From Paracoccaceae bacterium (GTDB taxonomy: Bacteria > Pseudomonadota > Alphaproteobacteria > Rhodobacterales > Rhodobacteraceae): 64,000 nt of DNA. Under the pieces are notes generated by a model. It saw only the letters and a list, made by a program, of their open reading frames with translations. It was not told the origin of the DNA and ran no database searches. Shown piece by piece: positions 8,135-16,828 of the stretch (position 1 is the stretch's first letter; the number at the start of each line of letters is the position of its first letter). The DNA is taken from NCBI GenBank assembly GCA_011620265.1, contig WOZM01000242.1, positions 16,174 through 80,173 of the forward strand, written 5' to 3'. Made by a program: the position numbers and the translations under genes.

Positions 8135-9028
8135 TTACTCGGCCGCCTTCTGCATCGCCGTCATGCTGACGAGGAACTGCTTGAACTCGTCATGCAGCTC
8201 TGCGCGCGCGAGGCCGAAGGCCACGGTCGCCTGCAGGAACCCCGCCTTCGAGCCGCAGTCGAAGCGCTGGCCGCGGAAGCGGTAGCCGTAGACGTTGCCC
8301 GACTTCTTGATCTCTTCGGCGATCGCGTCGGTCAGCTGGATCTCGCCACCCGCACCGGACTTCATCCGGTTGAGGTTCTGCATGATCTTCGGCGTCAGGA
8401 TATAGCGCCCGATCACAGCGAGGTTCGACGGCGCCTCGTCCGCCTTCGGCTTCTCGACCATGCCCTTGACCGAGACAATCGAGCCCATGTCGTCCTTGAT
8501 GTCGAGCACACCGTAGGCCGAGGCCTTCTCGTGCGGGACTTCCATCGCGGCGACCATGTTGCCGCCGACCTCGGCATGGGCTTCGACCATCTGCTGGAGG
8601 CAGGGCTTCTCGGCGGCGATCACGTCGTCGGGCAGGATGACCGCGAACGGCTCGTTGCCGATCAGGCGGCGGGCGCACCAGACCGCATGGCCGAGGCCCA
8701 GCGCCTTGTGCTGGCGGATATAGGCGATGGCGCCCGATTCCATGTTGGTATCCTTGAGCGCCTCCAGCAGGTCTTCCTTGCCGGCCTTGCGCAGGGTCGC
8801 CTCAAGCTCGTGCGCGTGGTCGAAGTAATCCTCGAGCGCGCCCTTGCCGCGTGAGGTCACGAAGATGAATTCCTTGATGCCGGCGGCGCGCGCCTCGTCG
8901 ATCGCGTACTGGATGAGAGGGCGGTCCACCAGCGTCATGATCTCTTTCGGGATCGACTTCGTCGCCGGCAGGAATCGGGTCCCGAGGCCAGCAACCGGGA
9001 ATATCGCCTTCGTCACCTTACGCTTCAT
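8135..9028 (-). CDS. galU: UTP-glucose-1-phosphate uridylyltransferase
   Basis: Makes UDP-glucose from glucose-1-phosphate and UTP. 297 residues from ATG 9028; the frame extends 19 codons upstream but those residues are not part of the family. Nucleotide-binding signature KAIFPVAGLGTRFLPATKSIPKE near the N-terminus, VDRPLIQYAIDEA, and VILPDDVI for metal binding are all present. Forms an operon with galE, providing precursors for the glycan cluster and for LPS. A candidate promoter lies about 60 nt upstream of the start. Confidence 0.95.
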   Translation of the reverse strand: MKRKVTKAIFPVAGLGTRFLPATKSIPKEIMTLVDRPLIQYAIDEARAAGIKEFIFVTSRGKGALEDYFDHAHELEATLRKAGKEDLLEALKDTNMESGAIAYIRQHKALGLGHAVWCARRLIGNEPFAVILPDDVIAAEKPCLQQMVEAHAEVGGNMVAAMEVPHEKASAYGVLDIKDDMGSIVSVKGMVEKPKADEAPSNLAVIGRYILTPKIMQNLNRMKSGAGGEIQLTDAIAEEIKKSGNVYGYRFRGQRFDCGSKAGFLQATVAFGLARAELHDEFKQFLVSMTAMQKAAE

Positions 9029-9086
9029 CACATCACCATCCGATTTCGTTCGGCCACCGTCTGCGCGTCTGCCCGTCCAGGCCACA

Positions 9087-9115
9087 ACTTATGCAGCGCC
9101 CTCGACATAGAACAA
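9087..9115 (-). promoter_or_regulatory. Candidate sigma-70-type promoter of galU-galE
   Basis: Reading the minus strand, TTGTTC (9115-9110), a 17-nt spacer and ATAAGT (9092-9087), in an AT-rich pocket between kdsB and galU. It would give a leader of about 50 nt. The match is moderate and chance occurrence is possible. The remainder of 9029-9272 is AT-richer than its surroundings and contains no gene or terminator that I can recognise. Confidence 0.35.
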
Positions 9116-9272
9116 GCATATGACAAATTAACGGCCTGTTAGGGGAGAAAAATGCCGAAAAATGAATCTGTTTGGCAACGATACGCCCAAGCCCCGACAT
9201 ATTGTAGTCAGGTTTTCCCGTAGCACTCGCGAATCTTCGCTGCCAGAGCGATTAGCGGGCGAGGCGCGCGGA

Positions 9273-10073
9273 TCAGGCCATCGACATTGTTGCCAGCATC
9301 GCCTCGATTCGCGGCACGTCCTCGGGATTGTTCAGCTCCCAGAACTGGCGGCCGCGCGCCTCGACCTCGACGCAGAGAACCGGACGCTCCCGCTCCAGGA
9401 ACCTGAGCTGCTCCAGCCCTTCCAGCCCTTCGAGCGGCCCCGCCTCCCAGCGCGGATAGGCGGCGAGTGCCGAGGGACGGTAGGCATAGACCCCGACATG
9501 ATGGAAGACCGGCGTCGCCTCGTCGTCCGCGTAACGGCGGCCGGTATAGGGGATGACCTCCTTCGAGAAATAGAGCGCCTTGTGATCGCGCCCGAACACC
9601 GCCGTCGTGCCGCCGACGCGGCCTTCACGGCGATCCTGCAGAAATCCGTTCAGCGCCGCGCCGTCGCAGCGCAGGACCGGCGTGGCGACCTCGGCCACCG
9701 GATCGGCGCTGAGCCCCTCGACAAGGGATTCGACGAACCAGTGCGGGGTCAGCGGCGCATCGCCTTGCAGGTTCACGACGATCTCGAACCCGCCGCCCAG
9801 CCGGTCGAAGGCCTCGGCGCAGCGCTCGGTTCCGTTGCGGCAGGTGTCGGAGGTCATCACGACCTCGGCCCCGAAGCCTTCCGACACGGCGCGGATGCGC
9901 GCGTCGTCGGTCGCCACCACCACGCGGCCGACGCCGCCGACCTGCATCGCCGCCTCCCAGCTGCGCTGGATCAGGGTGCGCGCCTGCCCGTCGGCGCCCC
10001 GCAGTTCCACCAGCGGCTTGCCGGGATAACGGGACGACGCGTAGCGCGCCGGTATGACGATGAGAACGCTCAA
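9273..10073 (-). CDS. kdsB: 3-deoxy-manno-octulosonate cytidylyltransferase
   Basis: Activates Kdo to CMP-Kdo for LPS inner core or the Kdo linker of group 2 capsules. 266 residues: CTP-binding IPARYASSRYPGKPL at the N-terminus, NLQGDAPL, HHVGVYAYR and LNNPEDV near the C-terminus, all KdsB hallmarks. The start is TTG 10073 inside TTGA, overlapping the cysQ stop; no other in-frame start precedes the nucleotide-binding loop, so the TTG is well supported. Translationally coupled to cysQ. Confidence 0.95.
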   Translation of the reverse strand: MSVLIVIPARYASSRYPGKPLVELRGADGQARTLIQRSWEAAMQVGGVGRVVVATDDARIRAVSEGFGAEVVMTSDTCRNGTERCAEAFDRLGGGFEIVVNLQGDAPLTPHWFVESLVEGLSADPVAEVATPVLRCDGAALNGFLQDRREGRVGGTTAVFGRDHKALYFSKEVIPYTGRRYADDEATPVFHHVGVYAYRPSALAAYPRWEAGPLEGLEGLEQLRFLERERPVLCVEVEARGRQFWELNNPEDVPRIEAMLATMSMA

Positions 10074-10867
10074 TCTTTCACCAGAAGCACGCCCGGCGCA
10101 TAGGCGATGAAGAAGGGATTGGCGAAGCCCGGCTTGCCATAGGTGAAGGGCGTGTGATCGTCGAAGTTCACGACCTCGCCGCCAGCGGCCCGCAGCACCG
10201 CGTCACCGGCCGCCGTGTCCCACTCCATCGTCCGGCCGAGGCGCGGGTAGAGGTCGGCCTCCCCGGTCGCGACGAGGCAGAATTTCAGGCTTGATCCCGC
10301 GCTCGTCATGTCGCGGACGGCATAGCGGGCGATATAGTCGTCGGTCGCCTGATCGCGGTGCGACTTCGACGCCACCACCATCAGCCCCCGGTTGTCGGGC
10401 ACCGAGACGCTGATCGGCTTCCAGGCGCCGGGGCGATCCTTCTCGAACGGCCCGTCCTCCTCGACCGCGCGGCCATCGGCGAGCGTGTAGAAGAGCCGCC
10501 CCTTCGCCGGCGCATAGACGACGCCCCGGAGCGGCACACCATCCTCGACATAGGCGATGTTCACGGTGAAATCGCCGCGCCGCTTGACGAATTCCTTGGT
10601 CCCGTCGAGCGGATCGACGATGAGGAAGGTGGAGACGACCTGGGCATGGCTCTCGGCCTGTTCCTCGGTCACCAGCGCGACCTGCGGGAACGCCTCGGCC
10701 AGGCCTTCCGAGATCAGCGCGTCCGCGGCCTCGTCGGCTTCGGTCACCGGGCTTTCGTCCGACTTCGTCCGCACCTCGAAATCGGGCGCGTTGTAGACCT
10801 CCATGATCCGGTCTCCGGCCTCGAGCGCCAGGCGGCGCATGACATGGGTCAGGTGATCGAAATCCAC
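10070..10867 (-). CDS. cysQ: 3'(2'),5'-bisphosphate nucleotidase CysQ
   Basis: Inositol-monophosphatase-fold enzyme that hydrolyses PAP (the by-product of PAPS-dependent sulfation) to AMP. Metal and substrate motifs: TEEQAES, IVDPLDGTKEF and EWDTAAGDAVLRAAGG. GTG 10867 is preceded by GAGGAGA, so the upstream in-frame stretch to 11002 is excluded; 265 residues. Overlaps kdsB by 4 nt. Its position in the same block as a sulfotransferase makes sense, because PAP inhibits sulfotransferases. It is divergent from the export permease, with nearly overlapping promoters between them. Confidence 0.93.
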   Translation of the reverse strand: MDFDHLTHVMRRLALEAGDRIMEVYNAPDFEVRTKSDESPVTEADEAADALISEGLAEAFPQVALVTEEQAESHAQVVSTFLIVDPLDGTKEFVKRRGDFTVNIAYVEDGVPLRGVVYAPAKGRLFYTLADGRAVEEDGPFEKDRPGAWKPISVSVPDNRGLMVVASKSHRDQATDDYIARYAVRDMTSAGSSLKFCLVATGEADLYPRLGRTMEWDTAAGDAVLRAAGGEVVNFDDHTPFTYGKPGFANPFFIAYAPGVLLVKD

Positions 10868-10891
10868 GGCAGGTCTCCTCGTCGGCCCGAG

Positions 10892-10920
10892 TTGATTGGC
10901 GGGGCGGTTAACCTTATGAT
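10892..10920 (+). promoter_or_regulatory. Candidate promoter of the polysaccharide export permease
   Basis: TTGATT (10892-10897), 17-nt spacer, TATGAT (10915-10920): a strong sigma-70-type match, about 80 nt upstream of ATG 11001. On the opposite strand TTGCCG (10941-10936), 17-nt spacer and CATAAG (10918-10913) could serve cysQ-kdsB. The two -10 boxes lie on the same bases, so the divergent promoters would be mutually exclusive. Confidence 0.5.
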
Positions 10921-11000
10921 CGCCCGCTAAGGGAACGGCAAGATTTCCCGGCCAGAAAAGGCCGGCGGAAACGGCAGCACGGGCGGAAACGGCAAAGATC

Positions 11001-11822
11001 ATGTTCAGGGTCCAGACGCGCGCGACCGGACTGAGTTCGGCTCTGGTGATTCTGGAGCTGGTCTACCACAGCACCGTGCGCTCGATCCGGCGCGGACACC
11101 GCAACGCGCTGATGGGGGTCATCAACAACATCCTGCAGACGGTCATCTTCGTCGGCGTCTTCTACGTGATGTTCACCGTCCTCGGCCTGCGCGGCAATGC
11201 GATCCGGGGCGACTTCATCGTCTACCTCATGTCGGGCATCTTCCTCTTCATGACCAATACCAAGACGATGGGCGCGGTGGTCGGCTCCGAAGGGCCGACC
11301 TCGGCGATGATGCTGCATGCGCCGATGAACACCGCGATCGCCATCGGCTCCTCGGCGCTCGCGGCGCTTTATACGCAGGTCCTGTCGATGGTCGTGGTGC
11401 TCGGCGTCTACCACATGGCGTTCGAGCCGGTTCATATCGACGATCCGATCGGCGCGATGGGCATGGTCATCCTCGCCTGGCTGAACGGCGTCAGCGTCGG
11501 CATGCTGGTGCTGGCGATCAAGCCCTGGTGGCCGGGTTTCGCGAGCATCGCGCAGACGATCTACTCGCGGGCCAACATGATCGCCTCGGGGAAGATGTTC
11601 GTCGCCAACACGTTGTCCGGCACGATGCTGGCGATGTTCGACTGGAACCCGCTCTTCCACATCATCGACCAGGCTCGCGGATACGCCTTCATCAACTACA
11701 ACCCGCGCAATTCGAGTCTTGAATATCCGATCTACGTCACCCTCGCGCTGATCATGGTCGGCCTTGTCGGCGAATTCCACGCCCGCAAGAACGCCTCGAT
11801 CAGCTGGACCGCGGGCCGCTAA
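11001..11822 (+). CDS. ABC-2 type polysaccharide/polyol phosphate export permease
   Basis: 273 residues, about six transmembrane helices (clear segments near 40-62, 73-90, 110-135, 150-172 and 248-262), of the KpsM/RkpT-like ABC-2 permease family that exports capsular or O-antigen chains. The N-terminal cytoplasmic stretch with R-S-I-R-R-G-H-R-N-A and the NPLFHIIDQARGYAFINYNP loop are typical of this subgroup. The partner ATPase (KpsT) and periplasmic parts (KpsE/KpsD) are not in the window, so the permease is an orphan here. Facing it are cysQ-kdsB and the glycan genes, supporting a role in exporting the same polymer. Confidence 0.85.
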   Translation: MFRVQTRATGLSSALVILELVYHSTVRSIRRGHRNALMGVINNILQTVIFVGVFYVMFTVLGLRGNAIRGDFIVYLMSGIFLFMTNTKTMGAVVGSEGPTSAMMLHAPMNTAIAIGSSALAALYTQVLSMVVVLGVYHMAFEPVHIDDPIGAMGMVILAWLNGVSVGMLVLAIKPWWPGFASIAQTIYSRANMIASGKMFVANTLSGTMLAMFDWNPLFHIIDQARGYAFINYNPRNSSLEYPIYVTLALIMVGLVGEFHARKNASISWTAGR

Positions 11823-11909
11823 AGCGCTTCGGGTTTATACTGAGATGACAAGTATCGGAATTCGACCGAAAAGGGTTCGAATTCCGGTTCAAGGTAGACC
11901 CGAAACGCT
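11823..11909. repeat. Composite nested inverted repeat, 87 nt
   Basis: Two nested stems: outer arms AGCGCTTCGGGTTTA (11823-11837) and TAGACCCGAAACGCT (11895-11909), paired over 15 bp with two positions that still pair as G-U; inner arms CGGAATTCGACC (11856-11867) and GGGTTCGAATTCCG (11873-11886) around a GAAAA loop. It starts right at the permease stop codon and lies between convergent genes, so it may end transcription in both directions. Shape and length suggest a dispersed intergenic repeat of the REP type. A small hairpin CCGCAT/ATGCGG follows at 11920-11938. Confidence 0.6.
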
Positions 11910-11939
11910 ATGGGACGATCCGCATTCCCCGGATGCGGG

Positions 11940-12611
11940 CTAATCGACGACCCGCAGCGTCAGGTTGATCCGCCCGCTGCCCGGCAGGAGCATCGAGGTG
12001 CCCGGCGCGATCCGGTCGACCCCGTGATAGGCGAGCCGCGCGGCCCCGCCGAGGATCAGGACATCGCCCGACCGCAGCCAGACGCTTTCCGTTCTGCCGC
12101 CGCGCTCGGTGCCGCCGATGCGGAACCGCGCGTCGTCGCCGAGGCTGATGGACAGAACCGGCCAGCTGAAATCGGCCTCGTCCCGATCCTGGTGAAGCCC
12201 CATCCGCGCAGCCTCGCCGTAGACGTTCACGAGGCAGCAATCGGGATCGCGCGCCGTCCCGACGAGCCGGTGCCAGATCGCCAGCACCTGCGCCGGGATC
12301 GGCGGCCAGTCGCCCCCCTCCGGGTGCCGCTCGGCATAGCGATAGCCCTTGCGGTCGGAATACCAGCCGTACCTGCCGGCCGAGGTCATCCTGACCGACA
12401 TCGGCTTGCCCCAGGGCGTGAGCGGCGAGAAGAGCGGCGCGGCGGCAACGACGGTTCTGATATCCTCCACCATCGCCGCCTGCTCGCCCGGATCGAGATA
12501 CCCCGAAAAGAGCCTGGCTCCGCCGATCGTTGCCGATGGCAGCGGGATCGGATGCGGATCGGAACAATCTTTGCGGTTTTCCACGAATTCACCCTGTTTT
12601 TCGCCGGCCAA
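11940..12611 (-). CDS. alkB: AlkB-like 2-oxoglutarate/Fe(II) DNA dealkylase
   Basis: Oxidatively removes N-alkyl lesions such as 1-methyladenine from DNA. The iron site is His140-x-Asp142 (LHQDRDE) with His196 (YHGVDR), and 2-oxoglutarate binds RINLTLR (Arg214/Arg220). NVYGEAARMGLHQDRDE is the AlkB pattern. The start is uncertain: TTG 12611 (223 residues) or GTG 12584 preceded by AGGGTGA. Divergent from dnaK, whose promoter region overlaps its 5' end. No SOS or Ada box was recognised. Confidence 0.9.
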   Translation of the reverse strand: MAGEKQGEFVENRKDCSDPHPIPLPSATIGGARLFSGYLDPGEQAAMVEDIRTVVAAAPLFSPLTPWGKPMSVRMTSAGRYGWYSDRKGYRYAERHPEGGDWPPIPAQVLAIWHRLVGTARDPDCCLVNVYGEAARMGLHQDRDEADFSWPVLSISLGDDARFRIGGTERGGRTESVWLRSGDVLILGGAARLAYHGVDRIAPGTSMLLPGSGRINLTLRVVD

Positions 12612-12616
12612 GGACG

Positions 12617-12645
12617 CTTGCAGCGCTCATGACCGCTCCTTATAT
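12617..12645 (+). promoter_or_regulatory. Candidate heat-shock (RpoH-type) promoter of dnaK
   Basis: CTTGCAG (12617-12623), 14-nt spacer, CCTTATAT (12638-12645), close to the alphaproteobacterial sigma-32 pattern CTTGAA-N(13-16)-CCCCATNT. It implies a leader of about 100 nt with a small hairpin (CGGGtatgCCCG near 12662-12673). No CIRCE inverted repeat is present, so HrcA is unlikely to act here. Confidence 0.6.
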
Positions 12646-12750
12646 ACCCCACGAAGCCGGTCGGGTATGCCCGGCCGAAATCTTGGGATCGGGGCCAGGG
12701 GCCGCAATCGGGTCTGACCCCAGAACATCGCCGAAGGAAAGGTTTAAAAA

Positions 12751-14667
<1,917 letters not shown>

Positions 14668-14684
14668 CGCGACCGGAACCACAG

Positions 14685-14714
14685 GGGCCGGCCCGATTTC
14701 GCTCGGGTCGGCCC
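14685..14714 (+). terminator. Intercistronic hairpin between dnaK and dnaJ
   Basis: Arms GGGCCGGCCCGA (14685-14696) and TCGGGTCGGCCC (14703-14714), 12 bp with one G-U pair, loop of 6 nt. No T-run follows, so full termination is unlikely; more probably it is a partial terminator or an RNA processing/stability element that lowers DnaJ relative to DnaK. Confidence 0.5.
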
Positions 14715-14738
14715 ACGTGTTCCCCGAAAGGGCGAAGA

Positions 14739-15893
14739 ATGGCGAAACGCGATTTTTACGAGGTTCTGGGCGTCTCGCGCGGCGCATCCGCCGATGAGAT
14801 CAAGAAGGCCTATCGCAGCAAGGCCAAGGAACTCCACCCCGACCGCAACAAGGACAAGCCCGAATCCGAGGCCCAGTTCAAGGAAGTGAACGAGGCCTAC
14901 GAGGTCCTGAAGGACGACACCAAGAAGGCGGCCTATGACCGCTTCGGCCATGCGGCATTCGAGGGCGGCATGGGCGGGGGCCCGCGCGGCGGGCCGCAGG
15001 GCGGCTACGGCCAGGGCGACTTCGCCTCGGCCTTCTCCGACGTGTTCGAGGATCTCTTCGGCGACTTCATGGGCGGACGCGGCGGCGGGGGCGGCCGGCA
15101 GCGTGCCCAGCGCGGCTCCGACCTGCGCTACAACATGCGCGTGACGCTCGAGGAAGCCTTCAAGGGCGCGCAGAAGTCGATCACCGTGCCGACCTCGGTC
15201 GCCTGCACCGCCTGCAACGGCACCGGCGCCGAAGGCGGCGCCGAGCCGGTGACCTGCCCGACCTGTTCGGGCATGGGCAAGGTCCGCGCCCAGCAGGGCT
15301 TCTTCACGGTCGAACGGACCTGCCCGACCTGCGGCGGCCTCGGCCAGACGATCAAGAATCCCTGCAAGTCCTGCCACGGCGCCGGCCGGATCGAGAAGGA
15401 GCGTCAGCTCTCCGTCAACATCCCTGCCGGGGTGGAGACCGGAACCCGCATCCGGCTGGCCGGCGAGGGCGAGGCCGGCATGCGCGGCGGCCCCTCGGGC
15501 GATCTCTACATCTTCATCGAGGTGCGCGAACACGCGCTCTTCCAGCGCGACGGGATGAACCTTTACTGCCGGGTGCCGGTGGCGATGACCACCGCGACGC
15601 TCGGCGGCGAGGTCGAGGTGCCGACGATCGACGGTGGCCGCAGCCGGGTGAAGATCCCGGCCGGCGCCCAGACCGGCAAGCAGATGCGGCTTCGCGGCAA
15701 GGGCATGCCGGCGCTCCGTGGCGGCGGCACCGGCGACATGCTGATCGAGATCGCCGTGGAGACCCCGGTGAACCTGACCGGCAAGCAGAAAGAACTCTTG
15801 CGTGAATTCGAGCGGCTGAGCGAGGACAACAACCCCGAAGGCTCGTCCTTCTTCTCCAAGGTGCGGAGTTTCTGGGACGGGATGAAGGGGTGA
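14739..15893 (+). CDS. dnaJ: Chaperone protein DnaJ (Hsp40, class A)
   Basis: 384 residues with all class A parts: J domain ([23 protein letters not shown] in LHPDRNKD), Gly/Phe-rich segment (about 75-125), four zinc-binding CxxCxGxG repeats ([32 protein letters not shown]; about 150-215) and the C-terminal client-binding domains. Stimulates DnaK ATPase and delivers substrates. Transcribed with dnaK. Confidence 0.98.
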   Translation: MAKRDFYEVLGVSRGASADEIKKAYRSKAKELHPDRNKDKPESEAQFKEVNEAYEVLKDDTKKAAYDRFGHAAFEGGMGGGPRGGPQGGYGQGDFASAFSDVFEDLFGDFMGGRGGGGGRQRAQRGSDLRYNMRVTLEEAFKGAQKSITVPTSVACTACNGTGAEGGAEPVTCPTCSGMGKVRAQQGFFTVERTCPTCGGLGQTIKNPCKSCHGAGRIEKERQLSVNIPAGVETGTRIRLAGEGEAGMRGGPSGDLYIFIEVREHALFQRDGMNLYCRVPVAMTTATLGGEVEVPTIDGGRSRVKIPAGAQTGKQMRLRGKGMPALRGGGTGDMLIEIAVETPVNLTGKQKELLREFERLSEDNNPEGSSFFSKVRSFWDGMKG

Positions 15894-15902
15894 GAGCCGA
15901 CC

Positions 15903-15927
15903 GCGATCGCTCCAGTGGAGCGATCGC
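15903..15927 (+). terminator. Near-perfect palindrome just after dnaJ
   Basis: GCGATCGCTCCA (15903-15914) and TGGAGCGATCGC (15916-15927), a 12-nt inverted repeat separated by one base. Ten nt beyond the dnaJ stop. It would make a very stable RNA hairpin without a T-run; a terminator or 3'-end stabiliser of dnaKJ mRNA is possible. It includes the octamer GCGATCGC. Confidence 0.45.
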
Positions 15928-15987
15928 AGGCTCGAACGCACGCCGCGCAAGCTGCGGGCCGGGGGATCTCAAGCGACCTGCCTATCG

Positions 15988-16013
15988 GTAAGGTGGGTTT
16001 AAACCCACCTTAC
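15988..16013. repeat. Perfect 26-bp palindrome upstream of radC
   Basis: Arms GTAAGGTGGGTTT (15988-16000) and AAACCCACCTTAC (16001-16013), with no spacer. Resembles the dispersed GGTGGG/CCCACC palindromes seen between genes in many proteobacteria. It lies 28 nt before the radC start. As RNA the hairpin would end 28 nt upstream of the radC start. Confidence 0.7.
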
Positions 16014-16041
16014 GATCGGTCCCGTTAACCATTCTTTCACC

Positions 16042-16824
16042 ATGCCCGACGACTCTTGCCGCATGGGACCGACTCGCGCCTTTCACGAAGCTCCGCTGCC
16101 GCTCTTCACGGGCGACGAGGCGCCGGAACTCGCGCTGCCCCAGGGCCGCCTGCCTTCCTACATCAAGGATCACCGCCAGCGCCTCCGCGCCCGCTTCATG
16201 GACGGCGGCGCCACCGCGATGCCGGATTACGAGCTTCTGGAGCTTGTCCTCTTCCGCGCCATCCCGCGCCAGGACGTGAAACCCCTCGCCCGGCGGCTGC
16301 TCGACACATTCGGCGATTTCAACCGCGTCCTCTCCGCCCCCGCATCGCGGCTGACCGAGGTGCAGGGCGTCGGCGACGCCGTGGTGCAGGAGCTGAAGAT
16401 CGTCGAGGCCGCCGCCCACCGGCTCGCGCGGGCGAAGGTCATGCACCGCGCCGTCCTGTCATCGTGGGAGCAGCTTCTCGACTATTGCCGCACCTCGATG
16501 GCGCACCGCGAAACCGAACAGTTCCGCGTCCTCTATCTCGACCGCAAGAACGTGCTCGTCGCCGACGAGGAACAGGCGCGCGGCACCGTCGATCACGTGC
16601 CGGTCTATCCGCGCGAAGTGGTCAAGCGGGCGCTGGAACTGAACGCGAGCGCGCTCATCCTCGTCCACAACCACCCGTCAGGCGATCCGACCCCGTCGGA
16701 GGCCGACATCGCCGTGACCGGCCAGATCCAGGACGCCGCGAAGGTGATGGGGATCGTGCTCCACGACCACCTCATCATCGGCAAGTCGTGCGAGCTCAGC
16801 TTCCGCTCGGAAGGCTATCTCTAG
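16042..16824 (+). CDS. radC: RadC/YeeS-family JAB/MPN-domain protein
   Basis: 260 residues. N-terminal helix-hairpin-helix region (LSAPASRLTEVQGVGDAVVQELK, about 95-117) and C-terminal JAMM metalloprotease-like domain with metal ligands HNHPSGDPTPSEAD (about 213-226). The historical name is DNA repair protein RadC, but a direct repair role is doubtful in the family; the biochemical activity is unknown. ATG 16042 is used; ATG 16063 is a possible alternative. Ends 4 nt from the convergent exported-protein gene. Confidence 0.9.
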   Translation: MPDDSCRMGPTRAFHEAPLPLFTGDEAPELALPQGRLPSYIKDHRQRLRARFMDGGATAMPDYELLELVLFRAIPRQDVKPLARRLLDTFGDFNRVLSAPASRLTEVQGVGDAVVQELKIVEAAAHRLARAKVMHRAVLSSWEQLLDYCRTSMAHRETEQFRVLYLDRKNVLVADEEQARGTVDHVPVYPREVVKRALELNASALILVHNHPSGDPTPSEADIAVTGQIQDAAKVMGIVLHDHLIIGKSCELSFRSEGYL

Positions 16825-16828
16825 CCGG

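Noticed and set aside
11908-12567. Alternative minus-strand frame overlapping alkB
   Set aside because: Arg/Ala/Gly-rich shadow; the alkB frame carries the iron and 2-oxoglutarate residues.
12640-12750. CIRCE operator ahead of dnaK
   Set aside because: No TTAGCACTC-type inverted repeat was found here or in 61441-61555.
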